Translations under genes and position numbers: made by a program
In this document: positions 1-8,536 of the stretch, piece by piece
Layout of the letters: the number at the start of each line of letters is the position of its first letter
Position numbering within the stretch: position 1 is the first letter of the stretch
Source: Comamonas sp. lk
GTDB taxonomy: Bacteria > Pseudomonadota > Gammaproteobacteria > Burkholderiales > Burkholderiaceae_C
Assembly: GCA_945861345.1 (NCBI GenBank)
Contig: CAMATX010000002.1
Span: 16,705-80,704 of the forward strand
Length of the DNA stretch: 64,000 bases
Reading direction: 5' to 3'
The notes under the pieces: generated by a model
Database searches by the model: none
What the model saw: the letters and a program-made list of their open reading frames with translations, nothing else
Told to the model about the DNA's origin: nothing

Positions 1-149
1 AACAGCGGTGGCGGCAGGTTGAAGATTTCGGTGCGTGAATGGCTGGCAAAAACGAACATGAAATAAAAGGGCAGCAGCATCACCAGCGCACCCACGCCGA
101 CCAGGGCATAGGCGGCGCGGGGGGCGAGCAGGTCGGTGCGCATCGTCAT
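1..149 (-). CDS. ABC sugar transporter inner-membrane permease (MalG-like), partial
   Basis: Only the first 49 or so codons are inside the window; the gene runs off the left edge. The translation begins MTMRTDLLAPRAAYALVG and continues into one hydrophobic segment ending FYFMFVFASHSRTEIFN. A short cytoplasmic N-terminus, a first membrane helix and then a periplasmic stretch opening with a Ser/Arg/Thr-Glu-Ile pattern is typical of MalG-type permeases. It starts 5 bp after the stop of the MalF-like permease on the same strand, so it is the third gene of a binding protein-permease-permease operon. A second ATG six bases inside (at 143) is an equally possible start. Substrate cannot be read from this fragment. 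Confidence 0.8.
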   Translation of the reverse strand, partial: MTMRTDLLAPRAAYALVGVGALVMLLPFYFMFVFASHSRTEIFNLPPPL

Positions 150-154
150 GGGCC

Positions 155-1090
155 TTAGGCGGCAGGGCCGCGCGGCTTGAAGGCGCGGTTGGTCAGCCAG
201 GTGAGCACGGCTACAAACACAAACAACAGCCAGGACAGGGCGCTGGCGCCACCAAAGTCGTTGAACTCAAAGGCCGTGCGGTACATATACATGGCGGTGG
301 TCATGCCGGTCTGGTCGGTACCGCCACGCCCGCCAGTCAGAATGAAGGGCTCTTCAAACAACTGCAGGCCACCAATCATGCTGAGCGTGACGCCAAAGTA
401 AATCATCGGCTGCAAGCTGGGCAGGGTGATGTACCAAAACTGCTGCCAGCGTCCGGCCCCGTCCATCGTGGCGGCCTCGTAAATGTCGCCGGGAATGGTT
501 TGCAAAGCCGCCAGGTAAAGCACCGTGTTAAAGCCCACATAACGCCAGAACACCACCAGCGCGATCGCAGGTTTGATGTTCTCGGCCCGGCCCAACCAGT
601 CGGTGGGCTCCGCTGGCGTGAGCCAGGCCAAACCAGGCACCCCGTGCAAGGCCTGCAAACTCAGATTGATCAGCCCGTAGTCGGTGGAAAACAGCGTGCT
701 AAACATCATGGCAATGGCCACGGTGCTGGTGATGTAGGGCAAAAAGTAGGCGCCAATCACGCTGTTGCGGCTGCGCTTGAACGAGGTGTGGATGAAGTAG
801 GCCAGCGGAATAGCCACCACATGCTGCGGCACGCCCGAGACTACGGCCAGCCATGCGGTGTTTTTGAGCGACTTCCAAAACCATTCGTCGGTCAAGGCAA
901 ACGCAAAATTATCCAGGCCCACAAACTTCATGGCTGACACGCCGGCCGTGGGCTCCCAGCTCTGAAACGCCAGGTAAAAAGAGAAGGCCAGCGGAAACAA
1001 GCCAAAGACCACGAACAACAGCACAAACGGGCTGAGCAGCACGTAAGGCGCTGCTGCGGGCGAGAGGCGGGGCAGGAATCCGACGCGCAT
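155..1090 (-). CDS. ABC sugar transporter permease (MalF-like, CUT1 family)
   Basis: An inner-membrane permease of about 311 residues, expected to pair with the partial MalG-like permease downstream to form the channel of a carbohydrate importer. It has about six hydrophobic helices. Near the C-terminal third is the EAA loop (EAATMDGAGRWQQFWYITLP), the site that contacts the ABC ATPase. No ATPase gene is visible in this operon, so it may lie beyond the left edge, or the ATPase at 12926 may serve both transporters. I chose the ATG at 1090. A TTG at 1114, 1 bp after the binding-protein stop, would add eight residues; neither start has a clear ribosome binding site. Confidence 0.88.
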   Translation of the reverse strand: MRVGFLPRLSPAAAPYVLLSPFVLLFVVFGLFPLAFSFYLAFQSWEPTAGVSAMKFVGLDNFAFALTDEWFWKSLKNTAWLAVVSGVPQHVVAIPLAYFIHTSFKRSRNSVIGAYFLPYITSTVAIAMMFSTLFSTDYGLINLSLQALHGVPGLAWLTPAEPTDWLGRAENIKPAIALVVFWRYVGFNTVLYLAALQTIPGDIYEAATMDGAGRWQQFWYITLPSLQPMIYFGVTLSMIGGLQLFEEPFILTGGRGGTDQTGMTTAMYMYRTAFEFNDFGGASALSWLLFVFVAVLTWLTNRAFKPRGPAA

Positions 1091-1115
1091 GAGCAAGTTA
1101 TGGGCTGGGGCCAAC

Positions 1116-2381
1116 TTAACGCTTGGCGCGGCGTTCGATCAAGGCTTTGGCATCCGCCAGGGCGGTGCGCACGTCTTTGCCTTGGTCGAGCACTTTGTCC
1201 AGCTCGGTATTGATGATTTCATCAGCGATAGGATCGAGCTTGTGCACATCGACGGCGGTGATCTTGCGCGCCGCATCGCGCCACAATAAGCGCGCTTTCT
1301 GTCCGCCCAGGAAGTCAATAGGCTGCTCGAAAAATGCATTGTTATGCACCTCCAGAAGGGCCGGAAACGCGTCCTGCGCTTTGAAAGCGGCCAGTTGCAG
1401 CTCGGGCGTGAGCGTCATCATCTGGATGAACTCGGCGGCCAAGGCTTTGTTTTTGGCGCCTTTGGGGATGCTGTAAAAACTGCCACCCCATGAACCATAG
1501 GCTTTCTCGGGCAGCTGGGCGGCGCGCCATTGGCCTTTGGTGTCGGGGGCCAGCCAGGTACTCAAGTGGCCGGCCAGCCAAGCGCCGGACATCTGGGTGG
1601 CGATCGTGCCACGCTTGAATCCCTCGGACCATTCGTTGGACCAGGAGGCGATCTTGCCGTCGAGCTTTTGCTCACGTACTTTTTTGGCCAGCTCAAAGGC
1701 ACGCACAAAGCGGGGGGTGTCTACCAAGACTTTGCCGTTTTTGTCCAGATACAAGCCCTCACCGGGCTTGATGTCTGCGCGAATCATGATGTCTTTGATG
1801 TCACGCGCGTGGGCCATCAGGTAGGCGCCGGTAGCGGCCTTGATTTTGATCCCAGACGCCACATAGCTGTCCCAAGACTGGGTCAGGTCTGCCTCGGTCA
1901 GGCCGGCTTTTTTGAGCACGTCGGTGCGGTAGAGCAAAGTTCCCGGCCCAATGTCCGTGGGCATGGCAACCAGTTTGCCGGCACTGGTGGTCCCCTGGCG
2001 GTAGGCAAAAGACACGATGCGCGCCTGCTGCGATTGCAGGTTGTAGGGCGCGGCGCCCAAGTCTTCCAGGCCGCCGCCCTCGGCAAATCGGCCCACGTAG
2101 CCGTATTCAAGCACCATGACGTCGGGCAAACTGGAGGCCGTGGACAGCGCGGTAGTCATGGCCGTATGGTGGTCGGCAAAGGCCCTGCTGGTTATTTTGA
2201 CTTCCACCTCGGGATGCTTTTTCTTGAAGGCGGGGATGGCGGCCTTGGCGATTTCGTCCACTGCTGGGTAAGCGGAAATGGCCAAGACGGTTTGCGCCTG
2301 CGCCCAGGAAGCGGTGCCCGCCAAACTCACCAAGCTCAGCAAGGCTGCTTGAAGCAGTGCGTGCGATTGCAAATTAGCCAT
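1116..2381 (-). CDS. ABC transporter extracellular sugar-binding protein
   Basis: A periplasmic solute-binding protein of about 421 residues that captures a carbohydrate for the two downstream permeases. The N-terminus has a Sec signal peptide (hydrophobic LLQAALLSLVSLAG, cleavage probably near SWAQA-QT). The mature part has the family-1 sugar-binding pattern: an early AIPAFKKKHPEVEV helix, a central LPDVMVLEYGYVGRF, and a C-terminal WGGSFYSIPKGAKNKALAAEF stretch. The ATG at 2381 is preferred because GAGGA lies about 6 nt upstream. The ligand is unknown; the surrounding glycosidases suggest a gluco-oligosaccharide. A perfect LacI-type palindrome just upstream suggests repression in the absence of sugar. 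Confidence 0.9.
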   Translation of the reverse strand: MANLQSHALLQAALLSLVSLAGTASWAQAQTVLAISAYPAVDEIAKAAIPAFKKKHPEVEVKITSRAFADHHTAMTTALSTASSLPDVMVLEYGYVGRFAEGGGLEDLGAAPYNLQSQQARIVSFAYRQGTTSAGKLVAMPTDIGPGTLLYRTDVLKKAGLTEADLTQSWDSYVASGIKIKAATGAYLMAHARDIKDIMIRADIKPGEGLYLDKNGKVLVDTPRFVRAFELAKKVREQKLDGKIASWSNEWSEGFKRGTIATQMSGAWLAGHLSTWLAPDTKGQWRAAQLPEKAYGSWGGSFYSIPKGAKNKALAAEFIQMMTLTPELQLAAFKAQDAFPALLEVHNNAFFEQPIDFLGGQKARLLWRDAARKITAVDVHKLDPIADEIINTELDKVLDQGKDVRTALADAKALIERRAKR

Positions 2382-2434
2382 AACTGTCCTCATTGATGAA
2401 GCCGCGCTGCACAAGAAGCCTTGGAGGCATGGTT

Positions 2435-2448
2435 TGAAAGCGCTTTCA
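2435..2448. promoter_or_regulatory. LacI-family operator, TGAAAGC/GCTTTCA type
   Basis: The sequence TGAAAGCGCTTTCA is a perfect 14-bp palindrome with the central CG usual for LacI/GalR operators. It lies about 55 bp upstream of the sugar-binding-protein start, directly downstream of a possible minus-strand -10 box TACAAT (2452-2457). A near-identical site sits in front of the second LacI gene (19166-19179), so that regulator is the likelier ligand of this site. This is inference from motif similarity. Confidence 0.75.
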
Positions 2449-2451
2449 TTG

Positions 2452-2457
2452 ATTGTA
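2452..2457 (-). promoter_or_regulatory. putative -10 box of the ABC importer operon
   Basis: The minus strand reads TACAAT here, 5 of 6 matches to the sigma-70 -10 consensus, followed three bases later by the operator palindrome. No good -35 hexamer is seen at 16-18 bp spacing. The same TACAAT-then-operator layout occurs in front of the GH1 gene. Confidence 0.4.
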
Positions 2458-2601
2458 CGAAGTGAAGCAAGTGCGCTGGCTAAGGGGAATCCCTAGTATG
2501 TTTTCCAGCAAACGTATCTGCGTTTGTAATGCCTGAAGCACCCGGCCCAGGACCTGCGCTCTCCTGGTGTCGGAAACCAAAACTTGATTCGGTTATTTTA
2601 C

Positions 2602-2615
2602 TGGAATCGATTCCA
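2602..2615. promoter_or_regulatory. LacI-family operator, TGGAATC/GATTCCA type
   Basis: TGGAATCGATTCCA is a perfect 14-bp palindrome with a central CG. It lies between the end of the first LacI gene (2663) and the start of the divergently regulated binding protein (2381). It matches the sequence type of the paired sites upstream of the TonB-dependent receptor (8301 and 8321). The importer promoter region therefore carries one site of each operator type. Confidence 0.7.
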
Positions 2616-2662
2616 TTTAGTGGTGTTTTGGGTTTTGGCGGGGCGCTCCCGTCATTGGCCGC

Positions 2663-3709
2663 TCAGGCGCGCAGGGTTAGACTTTGCGCGGCTTCCTCGC
2701 TCACGGGCGCATTTGCCACCGAAGCACGCCAGGTCACGCTAATGGGGAACTCCCGCAGTACCTCGTGGTGTGCGCCATAACATTGGTTGAGAAGCCATCG
2801 CACGGCTGACCGAGTAACAGCGGGCCACGGAATATGCACGGACGTGAGTTGCGGCGCCGAATACTTGGCGCTGTGGGTATCGTCATAGCCCAATACGGAA
2901 ATCGCCCCGGGTACGGAAATGCCCACGCTTTGCAGATAGGCCAGGGCGCCTACTGCGGTTTCATCGTTGGCGCAAAAAAGTGCTGTGAATTCATGTCCTG
3001 AAGCGACCAGGGACCGTGCGCAATCCCAGCCGCCTTCTGGTGAAAAGTCACTCTCCCGGGTGGCCACTTGGCGCGGATCCACGCCATGCAGCGCCAGTTC
3101 TTGCATGAAGGCGTCGACACGGGCGACGTTGTCAGGCGATGTCGCTGGGCCAGTGATAACGGCATATTTTCGGTGTCCGAACTTCAACAAGGACTGGGCC
3201 GCCAGGGCGCCTCCAAGCCGGTGATCGGGGGTAAAGCATTGCTCCTCCAGGCCGGCAAAATCAAAGTTGAGGACCGCCAGTTTGCTGCGCGTCTCCCCCA
3301 AGGCAGCGATGTCCTCGTCGCGCAGAGCGTCCGTCATGATCAATAGCCCGTCGCAGTCGCGCTCAATCAGAAAACCAATGCCTTCCATAGCCTGTCGGCG
3401 CGCATCGCCATCGCCACAGCCAAAGGCAACCACCATATGCAAGCCCGAGGCGCGCAGTTGTGCATCAATGGCGCTCAAAATCGGGGTGTAAAAAGTGCCT
3501 TCGAGCAAAGGTATGTAGACGCCAATCATTTGCGATACACCCGACAAGAGCGAGCGCGCAACATGCGAGGGTCTAAAGTTCAAGGTTTCAATGGCCTGCC
3601 TGACGCGCTCTGCCGTCGCGGGGGCGACGGAGCCCTTGCCACTGACCACACGCGATGCAGTTCCTACGCCAACGCCGGCCAAACTCGCTACGTCTTTGAT
3701 CGTGGCCAT
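2663..3709 (-). CDS. LacI-family transcriptional regulator (first copy)
   Basis: A DNA-binding sugar-responsive regulator of 348 residues, the usual LacI/GalR length. Residues 1-22 (MATIKDVASLAGVGVGTASR) form the helix-turn-helix, followed by the hinge region ending FRPSHVARSLLSG. The rest is a periplasmic-binding-protein-like effector domain with the conserved TALFCANDETAVGAL and VLGYDDT elements. It is transcribed with the halogenase and receptor, starting about 98 bp after the halogenase stop. Its neighbours carry TGGAATCGATTCCA-type palindromes, so it is the best candidate for binding them. The effector is unknown; a glucoside is likely from the neighbouring enzymes. Confidence 0.92.
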   Translation of the reverse strand: MATIKDVASLAGVGVGTASRVVSGKGSVAPATAERVRQAIETLNFRPSHVARSLLSGVSQMIGVYIPLLEGTFYTPILSAIDAQLRASGLHMVVAFGCGDGDARRQAMEGIGFLIERDCDGLLIMTDALRDEDIAALGETRSKLAVLNFDFAGLEEQCFTPDHRLGGALAAQSLLKFGHRKYAVITGPATSPDNVARVDAFMQELALHGVDPRQVATRESDFSPEGGWDCARSLVASGHEFTALFCANDETAVGALAYLQSVGISVPGAISVLGYDDTHSAKYSAPQLTSVHIPWPAVTRSAVRWLLNQCYGAHHEVLREFPISVTWRASVANAPVSEEAAQSLTLRA

Positions 3710-3807
3710 GTCATATCTTTACGGTGGAAATTCTCGAACCAATTGCGCACGAGCGCGCGGGGTACGCGCCTTCAATAATATGCTCAGTAGATATTAACAA
3801 AGAATCG

Positions 3808-5316
3808 CTAGGATGAGGCCGCGCAATGTTGCGCAATATAGTGTTCATGGGTTGGCATAACGTCAACGCATTTTTGAACCACTGACTCAATATCGTCCAG
3901 GTATGTTTTGATTTCTGCCAGGGGACGCAAGTCGACCAAGGGGTTATACCCTCGGGCATGTATACCCTGTCCATGCATAACCTGCACCCAACTGACATCA
4001 CCAAATAACTCATTATTGTCTCTAAATATTCGCCCATTGCTGGCAAAAAGATCTATCTTGTGCTGCAAGGTGGCTGGTATTTCCATGGTACGGCAGTGGT
4101 TCCAAAATTCAGAGTCTGTGCGCTGCGTGGCCTTGTAATGCAAGATGATGAAATCGCGAATGCGCTCATATTCAATTTGTGTTTGCGTGTTGTACTCTTC
4201 AATATTGGCCTGCGCAAAATCCATCGCAGGAAACATGCGAATGATGCGCATAATGGCCGTCTGCACCAAGTGGATATTGGTTGACTCGATGGGTTCAAAA
4301 AATCCGCTTGCGAGCCCTACAGCAACACAGTTTTTATACCAAGTCTCTTTGCGCCTGCCCGGGGTAAAGGGTATATGCCGCGGTTCAGCCAGTTGCTTTG
4401 CATCTAGGTTGTTGAGTAACAGGGTGGTTGCCTCATCCTGACCCATAAAGCGGCTGGAATAGACATGGCCATTACCGATGCGATGCTGCAAAGGTATACG
4501 CCATTGCCAGCCTGCGCTATGGGCTGTGGCCCGGGTATAGGGCACCAGCGGCGTGACCGATTCGCAAGGCACGGCTACCGCGCGGTCGCACGGCAGCCAG
4601 TGCGACCAGTCTTCGTAGTCTCGGCCCAGGGCCTGCCCAATCAACAGCGCGCGCATACCCGAGCAATCAACAAAGAAATCTCCGCTGACTGACTGACCGT
4701 TGGCCATTGCGACCGATTCGACGAATCCGTCTTGTTCTCGCAGTGCGGTCTGCACTATTCGGCCTTCAAGGCGGATCACACCTCTTTCTTGGGCGTACCG
4801 GCGTAAATATTGCGCATAGAGACCGGCGTCAAAGTGGAACGCATTATTGATATCCCCCAGAGGCGAGCCTTCCATTTCTGGCTTGCTGCTCAGAAATTTT
4901 GATTTCCGAGGCGCAAAAGTATTGATAGAGTAATTTTCGAGACCACTAGCCTGGCCTGCTTGGTGCATTTTGAGCCAATACTGGTAGCAGGGTAAGGGTC
5001 CGAGATCGCGTCCGATCTTGCCAAACCCATGAATATAGGAATCACCCCGTTGACCCCAGTTCACAAACTCGATGCCGAGTTTGTAAGTGCCTTGCGTCGC
5101 GCGCAAAAATTCATTTTCATCAATGCCCAATGCCGCATTGAAATCTTTAATGAGGGGAATGGTCGCTTCGCCTACACCTATGGTTGCGATTTCATCAGAC
5201 TCAATCAGGCAAATACTGTAATTTCGCCCCAACAAACTGGCAAATGCTGCCGCAGTCATCCAGCCAGCGGTTCCCCCACCCACAATGACAATGCTTTGAA
5301 TTCTTTTTTCGTTCAT
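3808..5316 (-). CDS. flavin-dependent (tryptophan-type) halogenase
   Basis: A 502-residue protein of the FADH2-dependent halogenase family (PrnA/RebH-like), enzymes that halogenate aromatic substrates using reduced flavin, O2 and halide. Seen directly: the dinucleotide-binding GGGTAGW at residues 13-19; a lysine at 79 in GTYKLGIEFVNW, aligning by eye with catalytic Lys79 of PrnA; the WxWxIP signature as WQWRIP at 270-275; and EPIESTNIHL with Glu344 at the position of the second catalytic acid. The start at 5316 has GAAGGGA upstream and keeps the FAD motif near the N-terminus. It follows a TonB-dependent receptor, an association known from Xanthomonas- and Caulobacter-like carbohydrate loci, where the true substrate is unresolved. 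Free tryptophan need not be the substrate. Confidence 0.88.
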   Translation of the reverse strand: MNEKRIQSIVIVGGGTAGWMTAAAFASLLGRNYSICLIESDEIATIGVGEATIPLIKDFNAALGIDENEFLRATQGTYKLGIEFVNWGQRGDSYIHGFGKIGRDLGPLPCYQYWLKMHQAGQASGLENYSINTFAPRKSKFLSSKPEMEGSPLGDINNAFHFDAGLYAQYLRRYAQERGVIRLEGRIVQTALREQDGFVESVAMANGQSVSGDFFVDCSGMRALLIGQALGRDYEDWSHWLPCDRAVAVPCESVTPLVPYTRATAHSAGWQWRIPLQHRIGNGHVYSSRFMGQDEATTLLLNNLDAKQLAEPRHIPFTPGRRKETWYKNCVAVGLASGFFEPIESTNIHLVQTAIMRIIRMFPAMDFAQANIEEYNTQTQIEYERIRDFIILHYKATQRTDSEFWNHCRTMEIPATLQHKIDLFASNGRIFRDNNELFGDVSWVQVMHGQGIHARGYNPLVDLRPLAEIKTYLDDIESVVQKCVDVMPTHEHYIAQHCAASS

Positions 5317-5367
5317 GGCGTGTTCCCTTCGGTGGTATGAGAGTCCAATTCCTATTGCCGTTAATGG

Positions 5368-5399
5368 AAAAAAGCCCCGCTGAACCGTGCCAGCAGGGC
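5368..5399 (-). terminator. rho-independent terminator between receptor and halogenase
   Basis: On the minus strand GCCCTGCTG pairs with CAGCGGGGC (9 bp with one G-U pair, 8-nt loop) and is followed at once by six T. It lies 18 bp past the receptor stop. The halogenase should therefore be expressed at a lower level than the receptor, or from its own promoter in the roughly 50 bp that remain. Confidence 0.75.
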
Positions 5400-5417
5400 C
5401 CTCGATGGTGATGCCGC

Positions 5418-8234
5418 TTAGAACTTGTAGCTTGCGCCCAACAGCACCGAGCGTCCAAACGTTTCGGTTTTCCACGGCAGCAGTCCGGCAGAGCTACCGC
5501 CGACCTCGGGTCCTCGGGTCTGCACGGCCGGGGCATCCGTCAGGTTATTCACTTGTAAAAGTAGGGACAAACCTTTGTAAGCACCGCCATTAAAGGCATA
5601 GCCAATTTGCAGGTCTACCTGAGTTTCCGCATCAATCTGTGTGTTGAAGTCTGTTCCGAGAAGAACGCTGCGCGTTGACGCGGTAAACGGCGAGCGATAG
5701 CGCTGGCTGATGCGCGAAGTGAATCCCTGGTCTTCGTAGTAGAAGGTCAGGTTATTGACGATACCTGAAAATCCATCGAGGTAAATTGCGTTTCCGTTCT
5801 TGTCGTTAGGCAGGCTATTGCGCGTTGCCGACTCGCTTACGATGACGCCGAAACCTTTGAGCGCCGGGCTCAGCAGCGCACCTTCCAAGGATGCGCTCAA
5901 CTCCAGACCCCACACCTGACCACCCTGCCCGTTGGCCTGCGTGGTCACCGTGCCCAGATTCGGGTTGCAGCCGGTATTGCCGGGTCCGCATCCTGGCGTC
6001 AGATTCGAATAGTTCTTGAACATCGAGAAATCGCGCACCGTGTCTTGGCTGTAAATAAAGCTGTCGAGCTTTTTATAAAACGCCGCACCGGCCACATAAC
6101 TGCTCTTGCCAAAGTATTTTTCCAGCGAAAAATCCAGAGATTGGGCGCGCCAGGGCTGAAGGTCTGGCTTGCCGCCAGCGCCAGCAGACCATTGACCAAT
6201 AGCGCTACCAGGCGCCACAGCCTTGAGCTTGGGCTGATCCGCGCCGGCACGCATGTCATCCATACGGGGTCGGGCCATGGATTTTGCCAAGCCAAAGCGC
6301 GCTAGCAGTTCGGGGTTCAGGTTGAACACCAAATTAAGGCTTGGCAAGACGTCGTCGTACTGCGCACTGCCGCTGACAGCAACAAGCGATCCCGAGCCAG
6401 GCGCACCCGGCGTGGCGCCGTCATTCCACTGCATGCCGGTAGAACTTTGCTGGGTGTGCACCGTCTGCACGCCCACATTACCGCGCACGGGAACTGCGCC
6501 CCACGAGGTATCGACATTTAACTTGGCAAATGCGGTGGTGACCTTTTCATGTACGCCAAAGGTGTTGGACAGTGCAGCCCATGGATCTTTGGCTGTAGCG
6601 GCGTATAGATTCATCATGCTAGGAATGTCCCAAGACACGGTGTTTATGTTGACGCCGCCGACATTGATGCTGACGGGTCCACGCAAAGCGCCAGCGGGTA
6701 TAGCCACATTGCTGCTCGCCAGTGACAAGCTGTAAGCATTGGACTGGACATCTTTGTCACGCTGGGCATAGTTCAGGCCCGCTTCCAAGCCGCTAAAGAT
6801 CCCGCCTTCCAATTCCCGCTTGGCTGAGAGCCGAAGTGTCTTGATGTCATCTTGGTACGACGGTGTGCGCATTTCCGACCAGTTGGGGTCGTTGGTCAAT
6901 TGCACGTTGCTGGCGCTGGTCAGATTCTCAGTGGTTGTCCAGGCCTGATTGCCTGAGCTCCCCAGCCCCGAGAAGCTCATGGTTCCGCCAGCCTGGCCTT
7001 TGGCGAGGGATTGGATATAGGTTTCGGTGCGGTTGGCATGGGACAGGCCCAAGTCCGTAAGGGCAGTCCATTTGTCGCCCAGTTTGATCTCATTTTTCCA
7101 GCCCAGAGAGCTGATGTCATCACTGCGATGCCAATTCTTTTCATACACCAGGTTGCGCCCGCCCGCGACAGTGCCGCTGTCGACGACCGTATTGCCCTTG
7201 ACGTTGCTGGTACCCACATTGCTGAACTGTGCGCCGCCACTCCACAGACCGATATCTCCGGCCCAAAAGTTGGATACCCGGTCCTGATTGAACTTGGAGT
7301 AGTACAGGTCCACCACGCTGTGGACATCTTTGTTTGGTTTGAGCTCTAGCACCGCCATAAGGCCGTCACGTACTTGCTTGCTCGATGTCACGCTCGCTTC
7401 CGTACCTTGTGCAAACAGCGCATTGACCCCGCCCTGGCCCGTCCCAGGCACACCCTTGGCGCCGGCCCACCATGCGCCGACGTAGTCGCCATATTTCCAC
7501 GATTCGTATTTTTTAGACTGGCCGGGGGAGTCCAGGTGGGCAAAACCCAGTGCCAGGCCGACGGTATTGTCTGCAAACTGGTTGATATAGGACGCGCTGA
7601 TGCGGTTACCCATGTTGGCGCCACCTTGCGGCGAGACTTGCCCCAGCGAGTTTTGTTCGCCACGCAGGCTGACCGACACCTGGCGGCCGCGCGTATCGAG
7701 CGGCATCACCGGACGAATGTCTACGGTGCCGGACAAGCCTTGGCCTACCAAGGCAGCGTCGGGGGTCTTGTAGACCAGTACCTGGTTGATAAGCTCTGAT
7801 GGAAATTGATCGTACTCGGCTGCCCGACCGTCACCCGAACTGACCACCTCGCGGCCATTGAGGACGGCACCGGCATAGTCGGGCCCCAGTCCACGGATAG
7901 AAATCGCCGATGCCCGACCATCAACACGCTGGGCCGCCAAGCCGGGCAGGCGGGCGATCGAGTCCGCGATACTCGCGTCGGGCAGTTTGCCGATATCTTC
8001 AGCAGATATGGCCTCCACAATCGAGTCGGCGTTACGCTTGAGCGCAATGGCGCTTTCGATACCGGCGCGAATGCCGGTAACTGTCACTGCGCCAAGACTG
8101 ATCGGGCTTTGCTGCGCGTAGGCCGCGCCGGCAGTCAACACTGCCATCGCGCATGCCAGCGCGACCGGCTTGGCTTTGAACGCGGCCGTGCTTTTGCTCA
8201 AATTGCGCGCGCTCGGGGTGCTTAATCGGGTCAT
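5418..8234 (-). CDS. TonB-dependent outer-membrane receptor
   Basis: A 938-residue outer-membrane transporter that uses TonB/proton-motive force to import a ligand. Residues 1-40 form a signal peptide ending AGAAYA-QQ. The plug domain follows (about 50-190), with EAISAEDIGKLPDASIADSI, a typical feature of carbohydrate-type receptors of this superfamily, and VRGLGP-like ISIRGLGPDY. The remainder is a long beta-barrel ending in ...LGASYKF with the terminal Phe typical of Bam substrates. The start at 8234 has AGGAG 8 nt upstream; a longer frame starting at 8339 has no such support and would overlap the operators. The receptor faces the GH1 operon across a shared regulatory region, so it probably takes up a beta-glucan oligosaccharide. 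Confidence 0.93.
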   Translation of the reverse strand: MTRLSTPSARNLSKSTAAFKAKPVALACAMAVLTAGAAYAQQSPISLGAVTVTGIRAGIESAIALKRNADSIVEAISAEDIGKLPDASIADSIARLPGLAAQRVDGRASAISIRGLGPDYAGAVLNGREVVSSGDGRAAEYDQFPSELINQVLVYKTPDAALVGQGLSGTVDIRPVMPLDTRGRQVSVSLRGEQNSLGQVSPQGGANMGNRISASYINQFADNTVGLALGFAHLDSPGQSKKYESWKYGDYVGAWWAGAKGVPGTGQGGVNALFAQGTEASVTSSKQVRDGLMAVLELKPNKDVHSVVDLYYSKFNQDRVSNFWAGDIGLWSGGAQFSNVGTSNVKGNTVVDSGTVAGGRNLVYEKNWHRSDDISSLGWKNEIKLGDKWTALTDLGLSHANRTETYIQSLAKGQAGGTMSFSGLGSSGNQAWTTTENLTSASNVQLTNDPNWSEMRTPSYQDDIKTLRLSAKRELEGGIFSGLEAGLNYAQRDKDVQSNAYSLSLASSNVAIPAGALRGPVSINVGGVNINTVSWDIPSMMNLYAATAKDPWAALSNTFGVHEKVTTAFAKLNVDTSWGAVPVRGNVGVQTVHTQQSSTGMQWNDGATPGAPGSGSLVAVSGSAQYDDVLPSLNLVFNLNPELLARFGLAKSMARPRMDDMRAGADQPKLKAVAPGSAIGQWSAGAGGKPDLQPWRAQSLDFSLEKYFGKSSYVAGAAFYKKLDSFIYSQDTVRDFSMFKNYSNLTPGCGPGNTGCNPNLGTVTTQANGQGGQVWGLELSASLEGALLSPALKGFGVIVSESATRNSLPNDKNGNAIYLDGFSGIVNNLTFYYEDQGFTSRISQRYRSPFTASTRSVLLGTDFNTQIDAETQVDLQIGYAFNGGAYKGLSLLLQVNNLTDAPAVQTRGPEVGGSSAGLLPWKTETFGRSVLLGASYKF

Positions 8235-8300
8235 TGCCGTACTCCTTGGTCTGGAAAAATCGAACATTGGTTGCAAAAAAACGTACCTATCACGTGAAAA

Positions 8301-8314
8301 GGGAAACGATTCCA
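8301..8314. promoter_or_regulatory. operator-like site 1 upstream of the receptor
   Basis: GGGAAACGATTCCA is an imperfect palindrome around a central CG and resembles the perfect site at 2602. Its centre is exactly 20 bp from that of the next site, about two helical turns, which favours cooperative binding on one DNA face. Confidence 0.6.
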
Positions 8315-8320
8315 AATTAA

Positions 8321-8334
8321 TGGGAACGATTCCA
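8321..8334. promoter_or_regulatory. operator-like site 2 upstream of the receptor
   Basis: TGGGAACGATTCCA has arms TGG/CCA and a central CG. It is closer to the palindrome at 2602 than site 1 is. Together the two sites lie 67-100 bp upstream of the receptor start codon. Confidence 0.65.
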
Positions 8335-8494
8335 ATCAATCCAATGTAACTGGCTATTTTCTAATTGTTATTAGGGAATTCCCGCATTTTTCAAGGATTT
8401 TTGTTCTCTTTATGCACTAATTTGGGGTTTAAAGCCACTAATTTCTGTTTTTCCCGGATTGGAACCACCCTGTCAAACAAAGGGTTGTTACCGA

Positions 8495-8522
8495 TTGTGG
8501 GATTGCGCTTGAGGCTTACAAT
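8495..8522 (+). promoter_or_regulatory. putative sigma-70 promoter of the GH1 operon
   Basis: TTGTGG (8495-8500) and TACAAT (8517-8522) are separated by 16 bp and resemble -35 and -10 hexamers. A palindrome begins immediately after the -10 box, where a bound repressor would cover the transcription start. Confidence 0.5.
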
Positions 8523-8536
8523 TGGAATGCTTTCCA
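8523..8536. promoter_or_regulatory. operator-like palindrome at the GH1 promoter
   Basis: TGGAATGCTTTCCA has TGGAA/TTCCA arms but a central GC instead of the CG seen in the other sites. It may be a weaker or distinct LacI-type operator. Its position just past the putative -10 box fits repression of the GH1 operon. Confidence 0.5.

Noticed and set aside
1530..2396. A 288-codon plus-strand frame opposite the sugar-binding protein.
   Set aside because: Antisense shadow in GC-rich DNA; the minus-strand gene has a signal peptide and family motifs.
3711..4046. A 111-codon minus-strand frame after the halogenase.
   Set aside because: It lies mostly in the halogenase 3' end in another frame and has no coding character or ribosome binding site.
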